Both the position numbers and the translations under genes were made by a program. Under the pieces are notes generated by a model. That model had not been told where the DNA came from. It ran no database searches and saw only the letters and a list, made by a program, of their open reading frames with translations. 44,365 nt of DNA from Rickettsia sp. (GTDB taxonomy: Bacteria; Pseudomonadota; Alphaproteobacteria; Rickettsiales; Rickettsiaceae): the NCBI GenBank assembly GCA_023269695.1, contig JAHFPS010000001.1, positions 1 through 44,365 of the forward strand. The letters run 5' to 3'. Every line of letters begins with the position of its first letter. The first letter of the stretch is position 1. Of this stretch, positions 18,089-28,041 are shown piece after piece.

Positions 18089-18496
18089 TTATTTTCCTTT
18101 GTCTTTTTTACTTTTGTTAACAGCTATAACTTCTTTTTTATGACGATTTGTAATGTCAAGTATTGCAGATTTCAAAACTTTAATTCGTATATTTTCAGAT
18201 ATTTCAAGATCTACTGTGTTGTCAGCATCGTTAATCTTGCTGACTATGCCAAAGATTCCGCTATTAGTTACTACTTCTTCTCCCTTTTTAACGCTACTCA
18301 CCACACTTTCTTTCTCCCGGCGACGTTTTTCTTGCGGTCTAATTAGAAAAAAGTAAAATACAATGAAAATTAATACCATCGGCACCATGCTGGTTAATAC
18401 TGACTGCATAGATGATTCAGCTGCTGCTGGGACTACTTCTTCAGTTTCTTTGATTGATATTGTATCGTCATCTGCATAAGCATTTTCTATAAACAT
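18089..18496 (-). CDS. yajC: preprotein translocase subunit YajC
   Basis: A 135-residue single-pass membrane protein of the SecDF-YajC complex. The helix MVPMVLIFIVFYFFLIRPQ followed by KRRREKE is the family signature; the tail KKGEEVVTNSGIFGIV is equally characteristic. An acidic N-terminal extension (about 30 residues) precedes the helix. AGGAG sits 7 bases before the ATG, and a perfect 16-bp palindrome lies 22 bases upstream. Confidence 0.96.
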   Translation of the reverse strand: MFIENAYADDDTISIKETEEVVPAAAESSMQSVLTSMVPMVLIFIVFYFFLIRPQEKRRREKESVVSSVKKGEEVVTNSGIFGIVSKINDADNTVDLEISENIRIKVLKSAILDITNRHKKEVIAVNKSKKDKGK

Positions 18497-18518
18497 AATA
18501 TATCTCCTAATGTTTTGT

Positions 18519-18534
18519 TTTTACTATAGTAAAA
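18519..18534. promoter_or_regulatory. 16-bp perfect palindrome upstream of yajC
   Basis: TTTTACTATAGTAAAA is its own reverse complement and lies just upstream of yajC, where a promoter or operator would be expected. ACTATA in it could equally serve as a -10 box. No regulator can be named. Confidence 0.4.
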
Positions 18535-18554
18535 GTAGTTGTGTTATGGACTAA

Positions 18555-18821
18555 CGTCATTGCGAGGAGGCGTAAGCCTACGAAATAATCCATTTTTGTG
18601 TCATCCCTGCGAAAGCAGGGATCTAGATTCCCGCCGTTGCTAAGAATGACATCTTACAATTGCTTCGTCGACCTGTGCTCTTCCTCGCAATGACGTCTTG
18701 GGTTGCATACACGTCATTGCGAGACCACATAGTGGTCGTGGCAACGCATTGCTCTTGGATTGCTTCGTCGGTCTTATGACCTCCTCGCAATGACGGGGTA
18801 ATGCTAATCAGATTAGCTATA
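18555..18821. repeat. two tandem family-A repeats between yajC and atpC
   Basis: First copy 18555-18702 runs from CGTCATTGCGAGGAGGCG through an inserted CCCTGCGAAAGCAGGG / ATTCCCGCC module to CCTCGCAATGACG. Second copy begins CGTCATTGCGAGACCACATA at 18715, with hairpin ACCACATAGTGGT, and closes CCTCGCAATGACG. The outer end AATCAGATTAGCTATA finishes at 18821, directly after the atpC stop on the minus strand. Confidence 0.85.
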
Positions 18822-18822
18822 C

Positions 18823-19221
18823 TTACTCAATACAAGTTAGCAAAGATTCGTATCTAGCCATATCTAATTTAATAATATCCTTTTTTGTATCGTCATTTTC
18901 TTCATTTATTTCTCTTTTTAACAATGCTATCTTTCCAGCTATTTCATGTGCTTGCAAGTTGCTGGTATCAATAGCAAATTCAGTTATTATATTTACATTT
19001 GTTGCAGTAACCTCAGCTAACCCTGAATAGACAAAATATTTGAATACAGAATTACCTACTGTTATTTTTGTCAAACCAGCTTTTAAACTAGCAATCAATA
19101 ACTCATGACCAGGTAAAACACCAAATTCCCCTAACTCTCCTGGCATTATTACTTCTTGAGCTTGCTTATCAAACACCACATTTATTGGTGTTACAATTTT
19201 AACCCTAATTATTTTGTCCAC
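18823..19221 (-). CDS. atpC: ATP synthase epsilon subunit
   Basis: A 132-residue F1 subunit of the rotary ATP synthase; the N-terminal beta-sandwich is clear (IRVKIVTPINVVFDKQAQEV, then MPGELGEFGVLPGHELLIAS), with a short helical C-terminus. Last gene of the atpHAGDC operon, 13 bases after atpD. The stop abuts a dispersed repeat. Confidence 0.95.
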   Translation of the reverse strand: MDKIIRVKIVTPINVVFDKQAQEVIMPGELGEFGVLPGHELLIASLKAGLTKITVGNSVFKYFVYSGLAEVTATNVNIITEFAIDTSNLQAHEIAGKIALLKREINEENDDTKKDIIKLDMARYESLLTCIE

Positions 19222-19234
19222 TTATGCCACCTAA

Positions 19235-20671
<1,437 letters not shown>

Positions 20672-20694
20672 TTACCTTAATATTAATTGTATTT

Positions 20695-20850
20695 AGATTC
20701 CCGCCTACGCGGGAATGACATTAATTCCAATGGTAGTGTCTCCCTAATGGTAGTGTCATACCTGCGAAAGCAGGTATCTAGATTCCCGCCTACGCGGGAA
20801 TGACAACTTACAATTGCCACGCTCACATATGTTCGCTCGCAATTACTAGC
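20695..20850. repeat. stacked hairpin modules between atpG and atpD
   Basis: Two copies of the ATTCCCGCCTACGCGGGAAT hairpin (starting 20698 and 20783) flank an ATACCTGCGAAAGCAGGTAT hairpin; a fragment of a family-A arm (CAATTGCCACG...GCTCGCAATTAC) follows. These strong hairpins would lie inside the atp mRNA and could act as partial terminators or stability elements; that is inference. Confidence 0.8.
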
Positions 20851-20871
20851 TATTCACCAACCTAATTAATT

Positions 20872-21753
20872 TTATATAGCTTCTGCCCCTGCAATAATTT
20901 CAATCAAATCCCTAGTAATTAAATCTTGCCTAGACCTATTAAGCGTTAATGTTAACTTATTAATAAGCTCATTAGCATTTTTTGTTGCATTATCCATTGC
21001 TGTCATTCTAGCCCCTTCTTCACTAACTCTACTTTGTAGTAGAGCATAATTAATTTGTGCCGTTACATAAAGATTAATCATATTCAAAATAAGCCCTTCA
21101 CCTTCGTATTCATAGCTTAAATATTGTTCATTTGAAGATAGCTGTTTTTCAATTGGTAATATTTGCTGTTTAGTTGCAATCTGGGTCATAGCATTTTTAC
21201 ATTTATTAAAATATATTTGACAACTGCTAATTTTACAACTATCTACCATCTCTATTATTTTATCTTTAACCTGAAATGCCAAATTATTATTATGATATTT
21301 GGGAAAATCAAAATAATTGTCAATATAATGGGAATATTGCCATTTGAATAGATCGTAACCCTTTTTGCCAATAATCATCAACCTTACTTGTTTACCAGCA
21401 TTTTCCAAATTTGCAATATCAAATTTCACTTGCTTGGATACTGAAAAATTAAAAGACCCACATAAACCGCGTTCCGAGGTAACTATTATCAGTAAGTGTG
21501 ATTTATTCACATCACTTGAATATAATTCTCCTGAAAAAAATTTTTTCTCTTCTTCAGCCATATCCTGTAAATTATTTCTAGATGCCACATTAGACATTAT
21601 ATCTTGCAAAATCTCAATATATCCTTCTGAGTCCTTAATTTGGTTTTTGGCTTTGGTAAATTTGGTAGCCGAGACTATTTGCATAGCCTTAGTGATTTTT
21701 TGCGTTGATTTAACACTCTTAATACGAGACCTTAATTGTTTTAAACCTGACAT
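20872..21753 (-). CDS. atpG: ATP synthase gamma subunit
   Basis: A 293-residue central-stalk subunit of F1. Signatures are the N-terminal LKQLRSRIKSVKSTQKITKAM, VTSERGLCGSFN (about residues 87-98) and the C-terminal ARMTAMDNATKNANELI with LTLNRSRQDLITRDLIEII. It begins 2 bases after the atpA stop and is co-translated with it. Confidence 0.97.
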   Translation of the reverse strand: MSGLKQLRSRIKSVKSTQKITKAMQIVSATKFTKAKNQIKDSEGYIEILQDIMSNVASRNNLQDMAEEEKKFFSGELYSSDVNKSHLLIIVTSERGLCGSFNFSVSKQVKFDIANLENAGKQVRLMIIGKKGYDLFKWQYSHYIDNYFDFPKYHNNNLAFQVKDKIIEMVDSCKISSCQIYFNKCKNAMTQIATKQQILPIEKQLSSNEQYLSYEYEGEGLILNMINLYVTAQINYALLQSRVSEEGARMTAMDNATKNANELINKLTLTLNRSRQDLITRDLIEIIAGAEAI

Positions 21754-21755
21754 AG

Positions 21756-23315
21756 CTACCTAACTTTACTGTCAGTAAGAAAGTTCTGTACAAATTTTTC
21801 TAAGAAAGATTTTAACTTTCCTTCCGTTTCTTTAGTAATTTGTCCATGCTTTTTAATAGATAATAAAATATCGTTTTCTTTAAGTTTCATTTCTTGGAGC
21901 AAGTTATGCTCAAATTCTTTTACTAATTCAACAGGAATAGTATCAAGGTAATTTTTTACCCCAGCATAAAGACTAACCACTTGCTCTTCAACAGGGAAGG
22001 GGGCGTATTGATCCTGCTTCAATATCTCGCTTAGCCTTGTACCATGTGCAATAAGTTGCTTAGTTGAGCTGTCTAAGTCTGAACTAAACTGAGCAAAAGC
22101 TGCTAATTCCCTAAATTGTGCTAATTCAAGTTTAACACTTCCTGCTACTTGCTTCATAGATTTTACTTGGGCGGCTGATCCTACCCTGCTCACTGATATA
22201 CCAATATTTACTGCTGGTCTGATACCTTTATAAAACAGCTCATTTTCTAAGAAAATCTGTCCATCGGTAATTGATATAACATTGGTTGGAATATATGCAG
22301 AAACATCACCTGCCTGGGTCTCAATAATTGGCAAAGCCGTAAGAGACCCACCACCATCTTTATCCGACATGTTTGCTGCTCGTTCCAGTAACCTAGAATG
22401 TAGATAAAATATATCTCCCGGATAAGCTTCACGTCCCGGCGGTCTTCTGAGCAATAGTGAAATTTGTCTATAGGCAACAGCATGTTTACTTAAATCATCG
22501 TAAATAACTAATGCATGCATGCCATTATCACGGAAATACTCACCAATACTACAGCCAGTGTAAGGTGCCACATATTGTAACGCAACGGGATCAGAGGCAG
22601 TGGCTGCGACAACTACCGTATATTCCATGGCTCCTGAATCTTCTAATTTTTTTACTACCTGGGCAACAGTCGACCTTTTTTGACCAATAGCTACGTAAAT
22701 ACAATAAATCTTATTTTTCTCATCACCATCAAGATGAGCTTGTTTTTGATTAATAATCGTATCGATGGCAATTGCCGTTTTTCCTACTTGCCTATCACCA
22801 ATAATTAACTCCCTTTGACCTCGACCAATAGGAATTAGGGCGTCAATCACTTTAATGCCCGTTTGCACTGGGTCTCTAACACTTTGTCTAGCAATAATCC
22901 CCGGAGCGTTTTCCTCTATATTTCTATAGCTATCAGTTATAATCTCACCTTTACCATCAATAGGACTTGCCATACCATCAACGACCCTACCAAGCAATGC
23001 TTTACCAACTGGTACTTTTATAGTCTTAGCAGTTCTTTTTACCGAATCACCTTGTTTTACTTCTCGATCATCGCCAATCAATATGATACTTACAGAATCT
23101 GTTTCAAGGTTAAGGGCAAGCCCTTTCACCCCTGAGGCAAATTCAACTACCTCGCCAGCTTCCACATTATTAATACCATATACCTTAGCTATACCATCCC
23201 CAACTGTTATAACTTGCCCTACTTCCCGTAAATCGCTAAATTGTTCAATATTAGCAATTTCTTTTTTTAGTACTTCCGCAAGTTCAACAGCCTTTAATTT
23301 TTGGGTAGAACCCAT
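21756..23315 (-). CDS. atpA: ATP synthase alpha subunit
   Basis: A 519-residue F1 subunit with non-catalytic nucleotide sites. Walker [16 protein letters not shown] (about residues 173-187), [12 protein letters not shown], and the signature [23 protein letters not shown] (about 290-312) are clear. The gap to atpH upstream holds a family-A repeat. Confidence 0.98.
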   Translation of the reverse strand: MGSTQKLKAVELAEVLKKEIANIEQFSDLREVGQVITVGDGIAKVYGINNVEAGEVVEFASGVKGLALNLETDSVSIILIGDDREVKQGDSVKRTAKTIKVPVGKALLGRVVDGMASPIDGKGEIITDSYRNIEENAPGIIARQSVRDPVQTGIKVIDALIPIGRGQRELIIGDRQVGKTAIAIDTIINQKQAHLDGDEKNKIYCIYVAIGQKRSTVAQVVKKLEDSGAMEYTVVVAATASDPVALQYVAPYTGCSIGEYFRDNGMHALVIYDDLSKHAVAYRQISLLLRRPPGREAYPGDIFYLHSRLLERAANMSDKDGGGSLTALPIIETQAGDVSAYIPTNVISITDGQIFLENELFYKGIRPAVNIGISVSRVGSAAQVKSMKQVAGSVKLELAQFRELAAFAQFSSDLDSSTKQLIAHGTRLSEILKQDQYAPFPVEEQVVSLYAGVKNYLDTIPVELVKEFEHNLLQEMKLKENDILLSIKKHGQITKETEGKLKSFLEKFVQNFLTDSKVR

Positions 23316-23358
23316 AATTATTTACCTCGTAAAATTTATTTAAAATCTTTCTAACCAA

Positions 23359-23452
23359 CGTCATTGCGAGACCACATAGTGGTCGTGGCAATCCAAATAT
23401 AACCATTTTTTGGATTGCTTCGTTGCCACTAAAGTGGCTCCTCGCAATGACG
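23359..23452. repeat. family-A repeat between atpH and atpA
   Basis: Clean 94-bp copy: CGTCATTGCGAGACCACATA with hairpin ACCACATAGTGGT, GTGGCAATCCA, inverted TGGATTGCTTCGTTG, hairpin GCCACTAAAGTGGC, CTCCTCGCAATGACG. Its right arm is the 3' end of atpH. Confidence 0.9.
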
Positions 23453-23995
23453 TTTTGCAGTTTTTAAGGTTTTTATTATTTTTTCTAACATTCCAGCAAT
23501 AGAGTAATCCCTAACCATGCTGTCATATTGTATAATAATACCACCAATAACTGACTGATTCTGACTAAAATTTATCGCAACTTTCTGCTGAAAATCAGCT
23601 TCTAAATATTTTGTTAACCATTGTTTTTCTTTACTATGCAGAATTTTAGCAGAAATTATTGTTACCATCTTAATATTTCTGCTTTTATTAAGTAGTTGTT
23701 GGTATAATACCACTATGCTTGATAAAATAGGCATACGTGAATGTTTTAGCAATATTAACAAAAATCGCTTAACTATAGATTCGACATTAAAGTTTTTGGT
23801 AATTAATTCAATTATTTTACATTTATCAATATCCTTTACTATAGGAGAAAATATCACATCCTTGATTTGTAGATTATCATTGATAAATTGATCAATAATC
23901 GTAATCTGCTCAAATATTTTATCTTCCAAAGCGTTAGCTAGTGCATTATCAAATAACGCAGAAGTATAATTTTGTACTAATTTATTGTTGATCAT
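23429..23995 (-). CDS. atpH: ATP synthase delta subunit
   Basis: A 188-residue peripheral-stalk subunit linking F1 to Fo (OSCP). Features: the N-terminal YTSALFDNA, mid-protein LLKHSRMPILSSIV, and the C-terminal GGIIIQYDSMVRDYSIAGMLEKI, the last being the conserved G..I......D.S..G.L pattern. The final residues RHCEEPL and the TAG stop are encoded by the arm of a dispersed repeat (bases 23429-23452), so the native C-terminus has been cut and capped by the repeat. First gene of the F1 operon; no Fo genes are in the window. Confidence 0.95.
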   Translation of the reverse strand: MINNKLVQNYTSALFDNALANALEDKIFEQITIIDQFINDNLQIKDVIFSPIVKDIDKCKIIELITKNFNVESIVKRFLLILLKHSRMPILSSIVVLYQQLLNKSRNIKMVTIISAKILHSKEKQWLTKYLEADFQQKVAINFSQNQSVIGGIIIQYDSMVRDYSIAGMLEKIIKTLKTAKRHCEEPL

Positions 23996-24022
23996 TATGT
24001 GTTTATATCTATAAAATTCTAA

Positions 24023-24217
24023 CTAAACCAAGCAATAATAAGCCACGTAAAGCCAGGAAAGCAAACCATGCAAGATTGCCCATAACACAGAGTGGTTGAT
24101 ATTAAACGAAATAGCCATAGCCAGTGCCGAACCAAATGACACACCATGCCGCATAACAATATTTATTCGCCGCTTTCGTGGAAAAGTTTCATAATCCTCA
24201 GTATTCATCTTACTCAT
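24023..24217 (-). CDS. small conserved-type membrane protein
   Basis: A 64-residue protein: a charged, hydrophilic N-terminus (MSKMNTEDYETFPRKRR) followed by MRHGVSFGSALAMAISFNINHSVLWAILHGLLSWLYVAYY, one or two membrane segments. Proteins of this pattern occur as small hypothetical inner-membrane proteins in varied Gram-negative bacteria. A second Met at residue 4 is an alternative start. It lies 27 bases upstream of atpH on the same strand and may be co-transcribed. Function unknown. Confidence 0.72.
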   Translation of the reverse strand: MSKMNTEDYETFPRKRRINIVMRHGVSFGSALAMAISFNINHSVLWAILHGLLSWLYVAYYCLV

Positions 24218-24252
24218 TGCCTTTACCTCATATTTAAATTTAAGATTCTTGC

Positions 24253-24492
24253 CATAGCTATACTTACTTATACGTCATTGCGAGGAGTAGCTTCGCTGCG
24301 ACGAAGCAATCCAAATCTAACTTTTCCCTGGATTGCTTCGTCGCTACTAAAGTAGCTTCTCGCAATGACGTTGGGTAATCCGTCATTGCGAGACCACGCG
24401 AGTGTAGTGGCAATCCATTTCTAATCAGTTTCTTAGATTGCTTCGTCGTGCTTATGCACTCCTCGCTAATAGACGGAGTAATATTAGCTATA
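24253..24492. repeat. two tandem family-A repeats upstream of the atp operon
   Basis: Copies at 24273-24370 (hairpin GTAGCTTCGCTGC; inner pair GACGAAGCAATCC / GGATTGCTTCGTCG) and 24381-24475 (GCGAGACCACGCGAGTGTAG; closing CTCCTCGCTAATAGACGGAG). TAGCTATA ends lie near 24255 and 24492. They fill the 325-base gap between lpd and the small membrane protein. Confidence 0.85.
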
Positions 24493-24541
24493 CTTATAAC
24501 ACAATCTATCCTTACCACTAAGTATATTTAGAAAAAATTAT

Positions 24542-25930
24542 TTAAATATGAATAACCCTGCCGTAAGCCTGCAATACCGACTCACCCATCATTTCAGATA
24601 AGGTTGGATGAGGGAAAATAGTATTGATTAAATCAAGCTCTGTACCTTCCATAGTTCTAGCAATTACATAACCTTGAATTAGTTCGGTAACCTCTTCACC
24701 TATCAAATGAGCCCCTAATAATTCACCAGTCTTTACATCAAAAATTGTTTTAATCATCCCTTCAGTACAACCATCAACTAGGGCTTTACCATTAGCGATA
24801 GATGGGAACTTGCCAATTTTCACTTGATAACCAGCTTTTTTCGCTTGTTCTTCAGTAAGCCCTACACTAGCAATCTGCGGTGAGGAATAAGTACAGCCTG
24901 GAATATTAAGCTTCTCTATCGGATGAGCTTTAAGCCCGGAAATAGTTTCTACAGCAATAATACCTTCATGACTTGCTTTGTGTGCAAGCCATGGGGCTGA
25001 TGTGACATCGCCTATTGCATAAATTCCTTGTTCATCAGTTTGCATAAACTGATTGGTAACAATATGACCTCTATCTATTTTGATATTAGTTTTTTCTAGA
25101 TTAAGATTTTCCGTATTGCCAACTATACCAACTGCCATCAGTAAAGTTTCAGCTTGTATTTTGTGATTTTTTCCTTCTATCTCAACTTCAATCGTAACAT
25201 GATTTTGTGTTTTGCTATGATTTAACAATTTGCTATTAGTATGAATTTTTATACCCTTTTTTTCAAAAGTTTTTTGTGCCATTAAAGAAATTTCTTCATC
25301 TTCAGCCTGTAATATCCTATTTTGCATTTCAAGTATGGTGACATTTGTTCCTAAGGAGTTATAAAATGAGGCAAATTCTATACCAATCGCTCCTGAGCCA
25401 ACTATAATCATAGATTTTGGTAATTTGTCAAGAATCATAGCTTCCTTAGAGGTAATAATTTGTTTACCATCTGGTTTAAATCCATCTAAGATTCTAGTTC
25501 TTGCACCTGTGGCAATTATTATATTTTGTGCTTTAATCGAAATTTTTTGACCGTTACTATCAATATTTACCACTTTGCCGGGTTCGAGTACAGCAGTACC
25601 ATCAATGCTAGTAACCTTATTTTTCTTTAGTAAGGACTTAATGCCAGATGTTAACTGTGCAGATATATCTCTAGAACGCTGTACTATTTTTTTTAAGTCA
25701 AAGCTTGGTTCACTGACTATAATGCCATAATCTTGAGCATACCTAATTTTCTGAAATAATTCAGCTGATTTAAGCAGTGCTTTTGTCGGTATGCATCCCC
25801 AATTTAAACAAACTCCTCCTAAATGCTCTTTCTCAATCAACACAACTTTCTTATTTAGTTGTGCTGCCCTAATTGCCGCAACGTAACCACCAGGACCACC
25901 TCCAATAACCACTATATCATAATTTTCCAT
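24542..25930 (-). CDS. lpd: dihydrolipoyl dehydrogenase (E3)
   Basis: A 462-residue flavoenzyme that reoxidises lipoamide of the pyruvate (or 2-oxoglutarate) dehydrogenase complex and makes NADH. FAD site DIVVIGGGPGGYVAAIRAAQ at the N-terminus, redox disulfide GGVCLNWGCIPTKALL (about residues 38-53), NAD site IIVGSGAIGIEFASFYNSLG (about 174-193), FAD loop GIYAIGDVTSAPWLAHKAS and the C-terminal catalytic HPHPTLSE-type motif (FPHPTLSEMMGE). ATG 25930 with GGAA upstream is preferred over GTG 25942. pdhA and pdhB are 5 kb away on the other strand. Confidence 0.97.
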   Translation of the reverse strand: MENYDIVVIGGGPGGYVAAIRAAQLNKKVVLIEKEHLGGVCLNWGCIPTKALLKSAELFQKIRYAQDYGIIVSEPSFDLKKIVQRSRDISAQLTSGIKSLLKKNKVTSIDGTAVLEPGKVVNIDSNGQKISIKAQNIIIATGARTRILDGFKPDGKQIITSKEAMILDKLPKSMIIVGSGAIGIEFASFYNSLGTNVTILEMQNRILQAEDEEISLMAQKTFEKKGIKIHTNSKLLNHSKTQNHVTIEVEIEGKNHKIQAETLLMAVGIVGNTENLNLEKTNIKIDRGHIVTNQFMQTDEQGIYAIGDVTSAPWLAHKASHEGIIAVETISGLKAHPIEKLNIPGCTYSSPQIASVGLTEEQAKKAGYQVKIGKFPSIANGKALVDGCTEGMIKTIFDVKTGELLGAHLIGEEVTELIQGYVIARTMEGTELDLINTIFPHPTLSEMMGESVLQAYGRVIHI

Positions 25931-26180
25931 TAATATTTCCACTTATTCATTCATTGCTTTTTTAATGTCTTTATCTTAGCGTAGGAATGATATCTTTTTT
26001 ATTTTATAACAAGTATATAGCTAACTCGCCTATCATTACTCTGTCATTGCGAGGAGGTGTAAGCCAACGAAGTAATCCATTTTGTGTCATCCCTGCGAAA
26101 GCAGGGATCTTAGATTCCCGCCTACGCGGGAATGACAACTTACGATTGCTTCGTCGACCTACGGTCTTCTCGCAATGACG

Positions 26181-26246
26181 TTGACCACATACGACTTTTA
26201 AAGTGTACTATCTAAAACCGCTTCCTTTTCTAACTTTCGACAGCTG
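26181..26246 (+). repeat. family-D repeat unit
   Basis: About 66 bp from TTGACCACATACGACTTTTA to AACTTTCGACAGCTG. Near-identical copies are at 38139-38204 (reverse) and 42041-42106, and a degenerate one about 41826-41891; the first three abut a family-A arm end (CGCAATGAC) in the same configuration. Confidence 0.8.
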
Positions 26247-26294
26247 TGACTAAAGTGGCTCCTCGCAATGATGCCAGTTTACTATGGCTAAATA

Positions 26295-26349
26295 CTAGGA
26301 GACTGTCGGAAATAACTAAAGTAATTAGTCATCTCCGACAGTCTCCTAG
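26295..26349. repeat. 55-bp palindrome (family C) flanked by CTAG
   Basis: CTAGGAGACTGTCGGA at the left and TCCGACAGTCTCCTAG at the right are exact complements, with a short centre around AACTAAAGTAATTAGT. Removing it and one CTAG restores the usual outer-end sequence AAATACTAGTCTGGTTAGC, which suggests insertion with CTAG duplication. Another full copy is at about 26663-26730. Confidence 0.75.
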
Positions 26350-26480
26350 TCTGGTTAGCTATACCACCATTCAATTTTTGATCTACGCAACAATACCATT
26401 TTAGTATATTCAGCCTACTATAACTATACTAATAAAAATGGCTACTGAAATTTTACACAAGTTTGATTTTTATAGCTTTA

Positions 26481-26755
26481 TATAGCTAACCCGAATAAGT
26501 TCTTGATATTATTATAAGTTCCTAAATTATTAGTGCGAGGAGGAGTAAACCGACGAAGCAATTGTAAGTTGTCATTCCCGCGTAGGCGGGAATCTATAAT
26601 ATCTCAGGGCTTTCTGCTCACCATTTTAGTTCCCTGCTTTCGTAGGGATGACAAATATTGACCTAGGAAACTGTCGGAAATGACTAAAGTAATTCTATAT
26701 ATTAATTAGTCATCTCCGACAGTCTCCTAGATAAATACTAATTGGGTTAGCTATA
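26481..26755. repeat. composite repeat upstream-of-end of the XRE gene
   Basis: Outer ends TATAGCTAACCCGAA (26481) and AATTGGGTTAGCTATA (to 26755) enclose a partial family-A arm (GTGCGAGGAGGAGTAAACCG), GTCATTCCCGCGTAGGCGGG, a CCCTGCTTTCGTAGGG hairpin and a family-C palindrome. It ends 9 bases from the stop codon of the regulator gene. Confidence 0.82.
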
Positions 26756-26763
26756 TTTCTAGT

Positions 26764-27192
26764 TTAGTTAGGTGGAGTTTTATACATTTTTTGTATAGTG
26801 AATTTAATATAATTTTCATCTGCTTGCTCAAGCCCTAACTGCACTGAATATTCGTACATTTTTTTGATAAGAGAAAAAATGTTACTATATTTTACTGTGA
26901 TAGGACGTTCTATTAATTCAAGTTCTTTTATAACTTTATTACATGTGTCATGAAGTAATAGTATATTAAGTACAGAATCATCGTTATCGTGATCCAATAG
27001 TAGCTCCTGAATTTCTACATCAAAGGCTTTTGCTATAGATTGTAGCACTTCAATGGTAGGATTTTTTGAACTTCCTCTTAATATGTTTGTTACAGATCTT
27101 GTATCACCCAATTTTTTTTCTAGATTTGCAACTTTCCAGCCTTTTTCTTTGAGTAATCTACTAATATTTTGCTTTATTATTAAATATGACAT
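26764..27192 (-). CDS. XRE-type helix-turn-helix regulator
   Basis: A 142-residue protein with an N-terminal HTH of the Cro/CI (XRE) class: ISRLLKEKGWKVANLEKKLGDTRSVTNILRG, then NPTIEVLQSIAKAFDVEIQELL (residues about 10-70), followed by a helical C-terminal half (LELIERPITVKYSNIFSLIKKMYEYSV) that may dimerise. I chose ATG 27192 where the HTH begins; the frame is open a further 66 codons upstream but that part would cross a good divergent promoter. The gene faces away from the small ORFs at 27.3-28.6 kb, so it may repress them; this is inferred from layout only. Confidence 0.85.
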   Translation of the reverse strand: MSYLIIKQNISRLLKEKGWKVANLEKKLGDTRSVTNILRGSSKNPTIEVLQSIAKAFDVEIQELLLDHDNDDSVLNILLLHDTCNKVIKELELIERPITVKYSNIFSLIKKMYEYSVQLGLEQADENYIKFTIQKMYKTPPN

Positions 27193-27222
27193 TATAAAAA
27201 TATAGTTCTTTATAAATATGAG

Positions 27223-27252
27223 TTGACAGACTCGGTAATTGTGTTTTAATAT
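27223..27252 (+). promoter_or_regulatory. sigma-70-type promoter, divergent from the XRE gene
   Basis: TTGACA at 27223-27228 matches the consensus -35 exactly, and TAATAT at 27247-27252 follows after 18 bases (TTAATA after 17). It points right, toward the small ORFs beginning 27278, and begins 30 bases upstream of the XRE start. Confidence 0.6.
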
Positions 27253-27277
27253 ACAAATAATAAAGTAATCATTTGAG

Positions 27278-27394
27278 ATGGATTTGTATGGATTATACAT
27301 TACCGTAATAACACAATTAACAAGGAAGCCGATAAGTATTGTTCTCTCGGAAAAGTTGAGTAAAAATACTATATCGGCCAGATCAATCAATTAA
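27278..27394 (+). CDS. 38-codon ORF, possible transposase N-terminal remnant
   Basis: ATG at 27278 lies about 25 bases after the -10 box of a good promoter. The 38 residues (MDLYGLYITVITQLTRKPIS..., ending LSKNTISARSIN) loosely resemble the start of IS4/IS701-type transposases, which begin M-[DN]-x-Y and continue to a ...SHDxITR... segment. The match is weak and nothing after the stop continues it. It could equally be a small novel protein or a leader peptide. Confidence 0.3.
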   Translation: MDLYGLYITVITQLTRKPISIVLSEKLSKNTISARSIN

Positions 27395-27443
27395 GCAACC
27401 TAAAAATTAGCTTTAGGGATGCTTTATTAAGTGAGTTATAACT

Positions 27444-27902
27444 ATGCTTATAGCACAAAACCGTTGTGCCTGCAACAGTGCAAGGCAGGTAATTATTAAT
27501 ATTTCTCAATTAACTGGTAATATAGTACCAAGTAACGGGCAGCATCAATTATTACGCCCGTGCGTAAAGGCTGATACTACAGCTGGTTTCATTCTATCGG
27601 TGCTAGTTTTTCTTTATCGACATAATGGTAACAGTAAGTTTCAGTTAATTTTTAGTTATTTCAAAGATAAAGTCAACTTTGAGATCTTGCAACTGCAAGA
27701 TCCCATTATTCGTCTAAAGCAAATGAAGCTAGTTTTGAGCAGTTTTAGAACTGTTATGGCGTATGGTAGAAAGTTTACTAATGAACTGCTTCTAATCTTG
27801 CATGTTGGTAATGTCTTAAAATTAACCAATGATCATCAAGCAAAAGAGTTTTCCATAAATGATGGAAATGGATTTATCAGGTCTAAAAAATTCTGCAGAT
27901 AA
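27444..27902 (+). CDS. hypothetical protein, 152 residues
   Basis: I do not recognise this protein. It is basic, has a cysteine-containing start (NRCACNSAR), a hydrophobic stretch TTAGFILSVLVFLYRH near residue 65 and a helical middle (LKQMKLVLSSFRTVMAYGRKFTNELLLIL). There is no clear Shine-Dalgarno (GTGAGTTATAACT precedes the ATG). It lies downstream of the 27223 promoter, and nothing overlaps it convincingly in other frames. A repeat of a different family begins 42 bases after its stop. It may be a real small gene or a degraded one. Confidence 0.45.
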   Translation: MLIAQNRCACNSARQVIINISQLTGNIVPSNGQHQLLRPCVKADTTAGFILSVLVFLYRHNGNSKFQLIFSYFKDKVNFEILQLQDPIIRLKQMKLVLSSFRTVMAYGRKFTNELLLILHVGNVLKLTNDHQAKEFSINDGNGFIRSKKFCR

Positions 27903-27944
27903 TATAGATAAGAAAAAAGAAGAAAAGAAATATAGAGCTAATAA

Positions 27945-28034
27945 ACTTCCTGCATAAGTCAATACTAGTTGGTGATTTTGTCGTCGAAACTTGCCTCCGC
28001 TCCTCACATACGTCTTGTATGCGTAGGTAGCAGG
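27945..28034. repeat. family-B palindromic element, right-truncated
   Basis: ACTTCCTGCATAAGTCAA at the left, then about 70 bases nearly identical to 28912-28990 (GTTGGTGATTTTGTCGTCGA, a GCATACGTCTTGTATGCG-type hairpin, CAGGCTTCGTT). The matching right terminus present in the 28895 copy is missing. Confidence 0.75.
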
Positions 28035-28041
28035 CTTCGTT

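Larger units (their letters stand above)
26016..26363. repeat. large composite repeat (families A, C and D nested)
   Basis: Left outer end TATAGCTAACTCG at 26016, right outer end TCTGGTTAGCTATA at 26363. Between them: a family-A copy with inserted CCCTGCGAAAGCAGGG and ATTCCCGCCTACGCGGGAAT hairpins (about 26041-26180), a family-D unit (26181-26246), another family-A arm (TAAAGTGGCTCCTCGC), and a family-C palindrome (26295-26349) inserted into the outer end. No gene is seen in this 820-base gap between lpd and the regulator. Confidence 0.85.

Noticed and set aside
21365-21763. Long plus-strand frame opposite atpG
   Set aside because: Antisense shadow of a clear atpG gene; low-complexity peptide with no domain.
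24264-24518. 84-codon minus-strand ORF across the gap before lpd
   Set aside because: Entirely within two family-A repeats; its peptide (LREATLVATKQS and similar) is repeat sequence.
25987-26178. Open frame reading VIPAKAGILDSRLRGNDN
   Set aside because: It is a translation of the repeat hairpins (ATTCCCGCCTACGCGGGAAT and companions), a well-known source of false proteins; no start signal or conserved domain.
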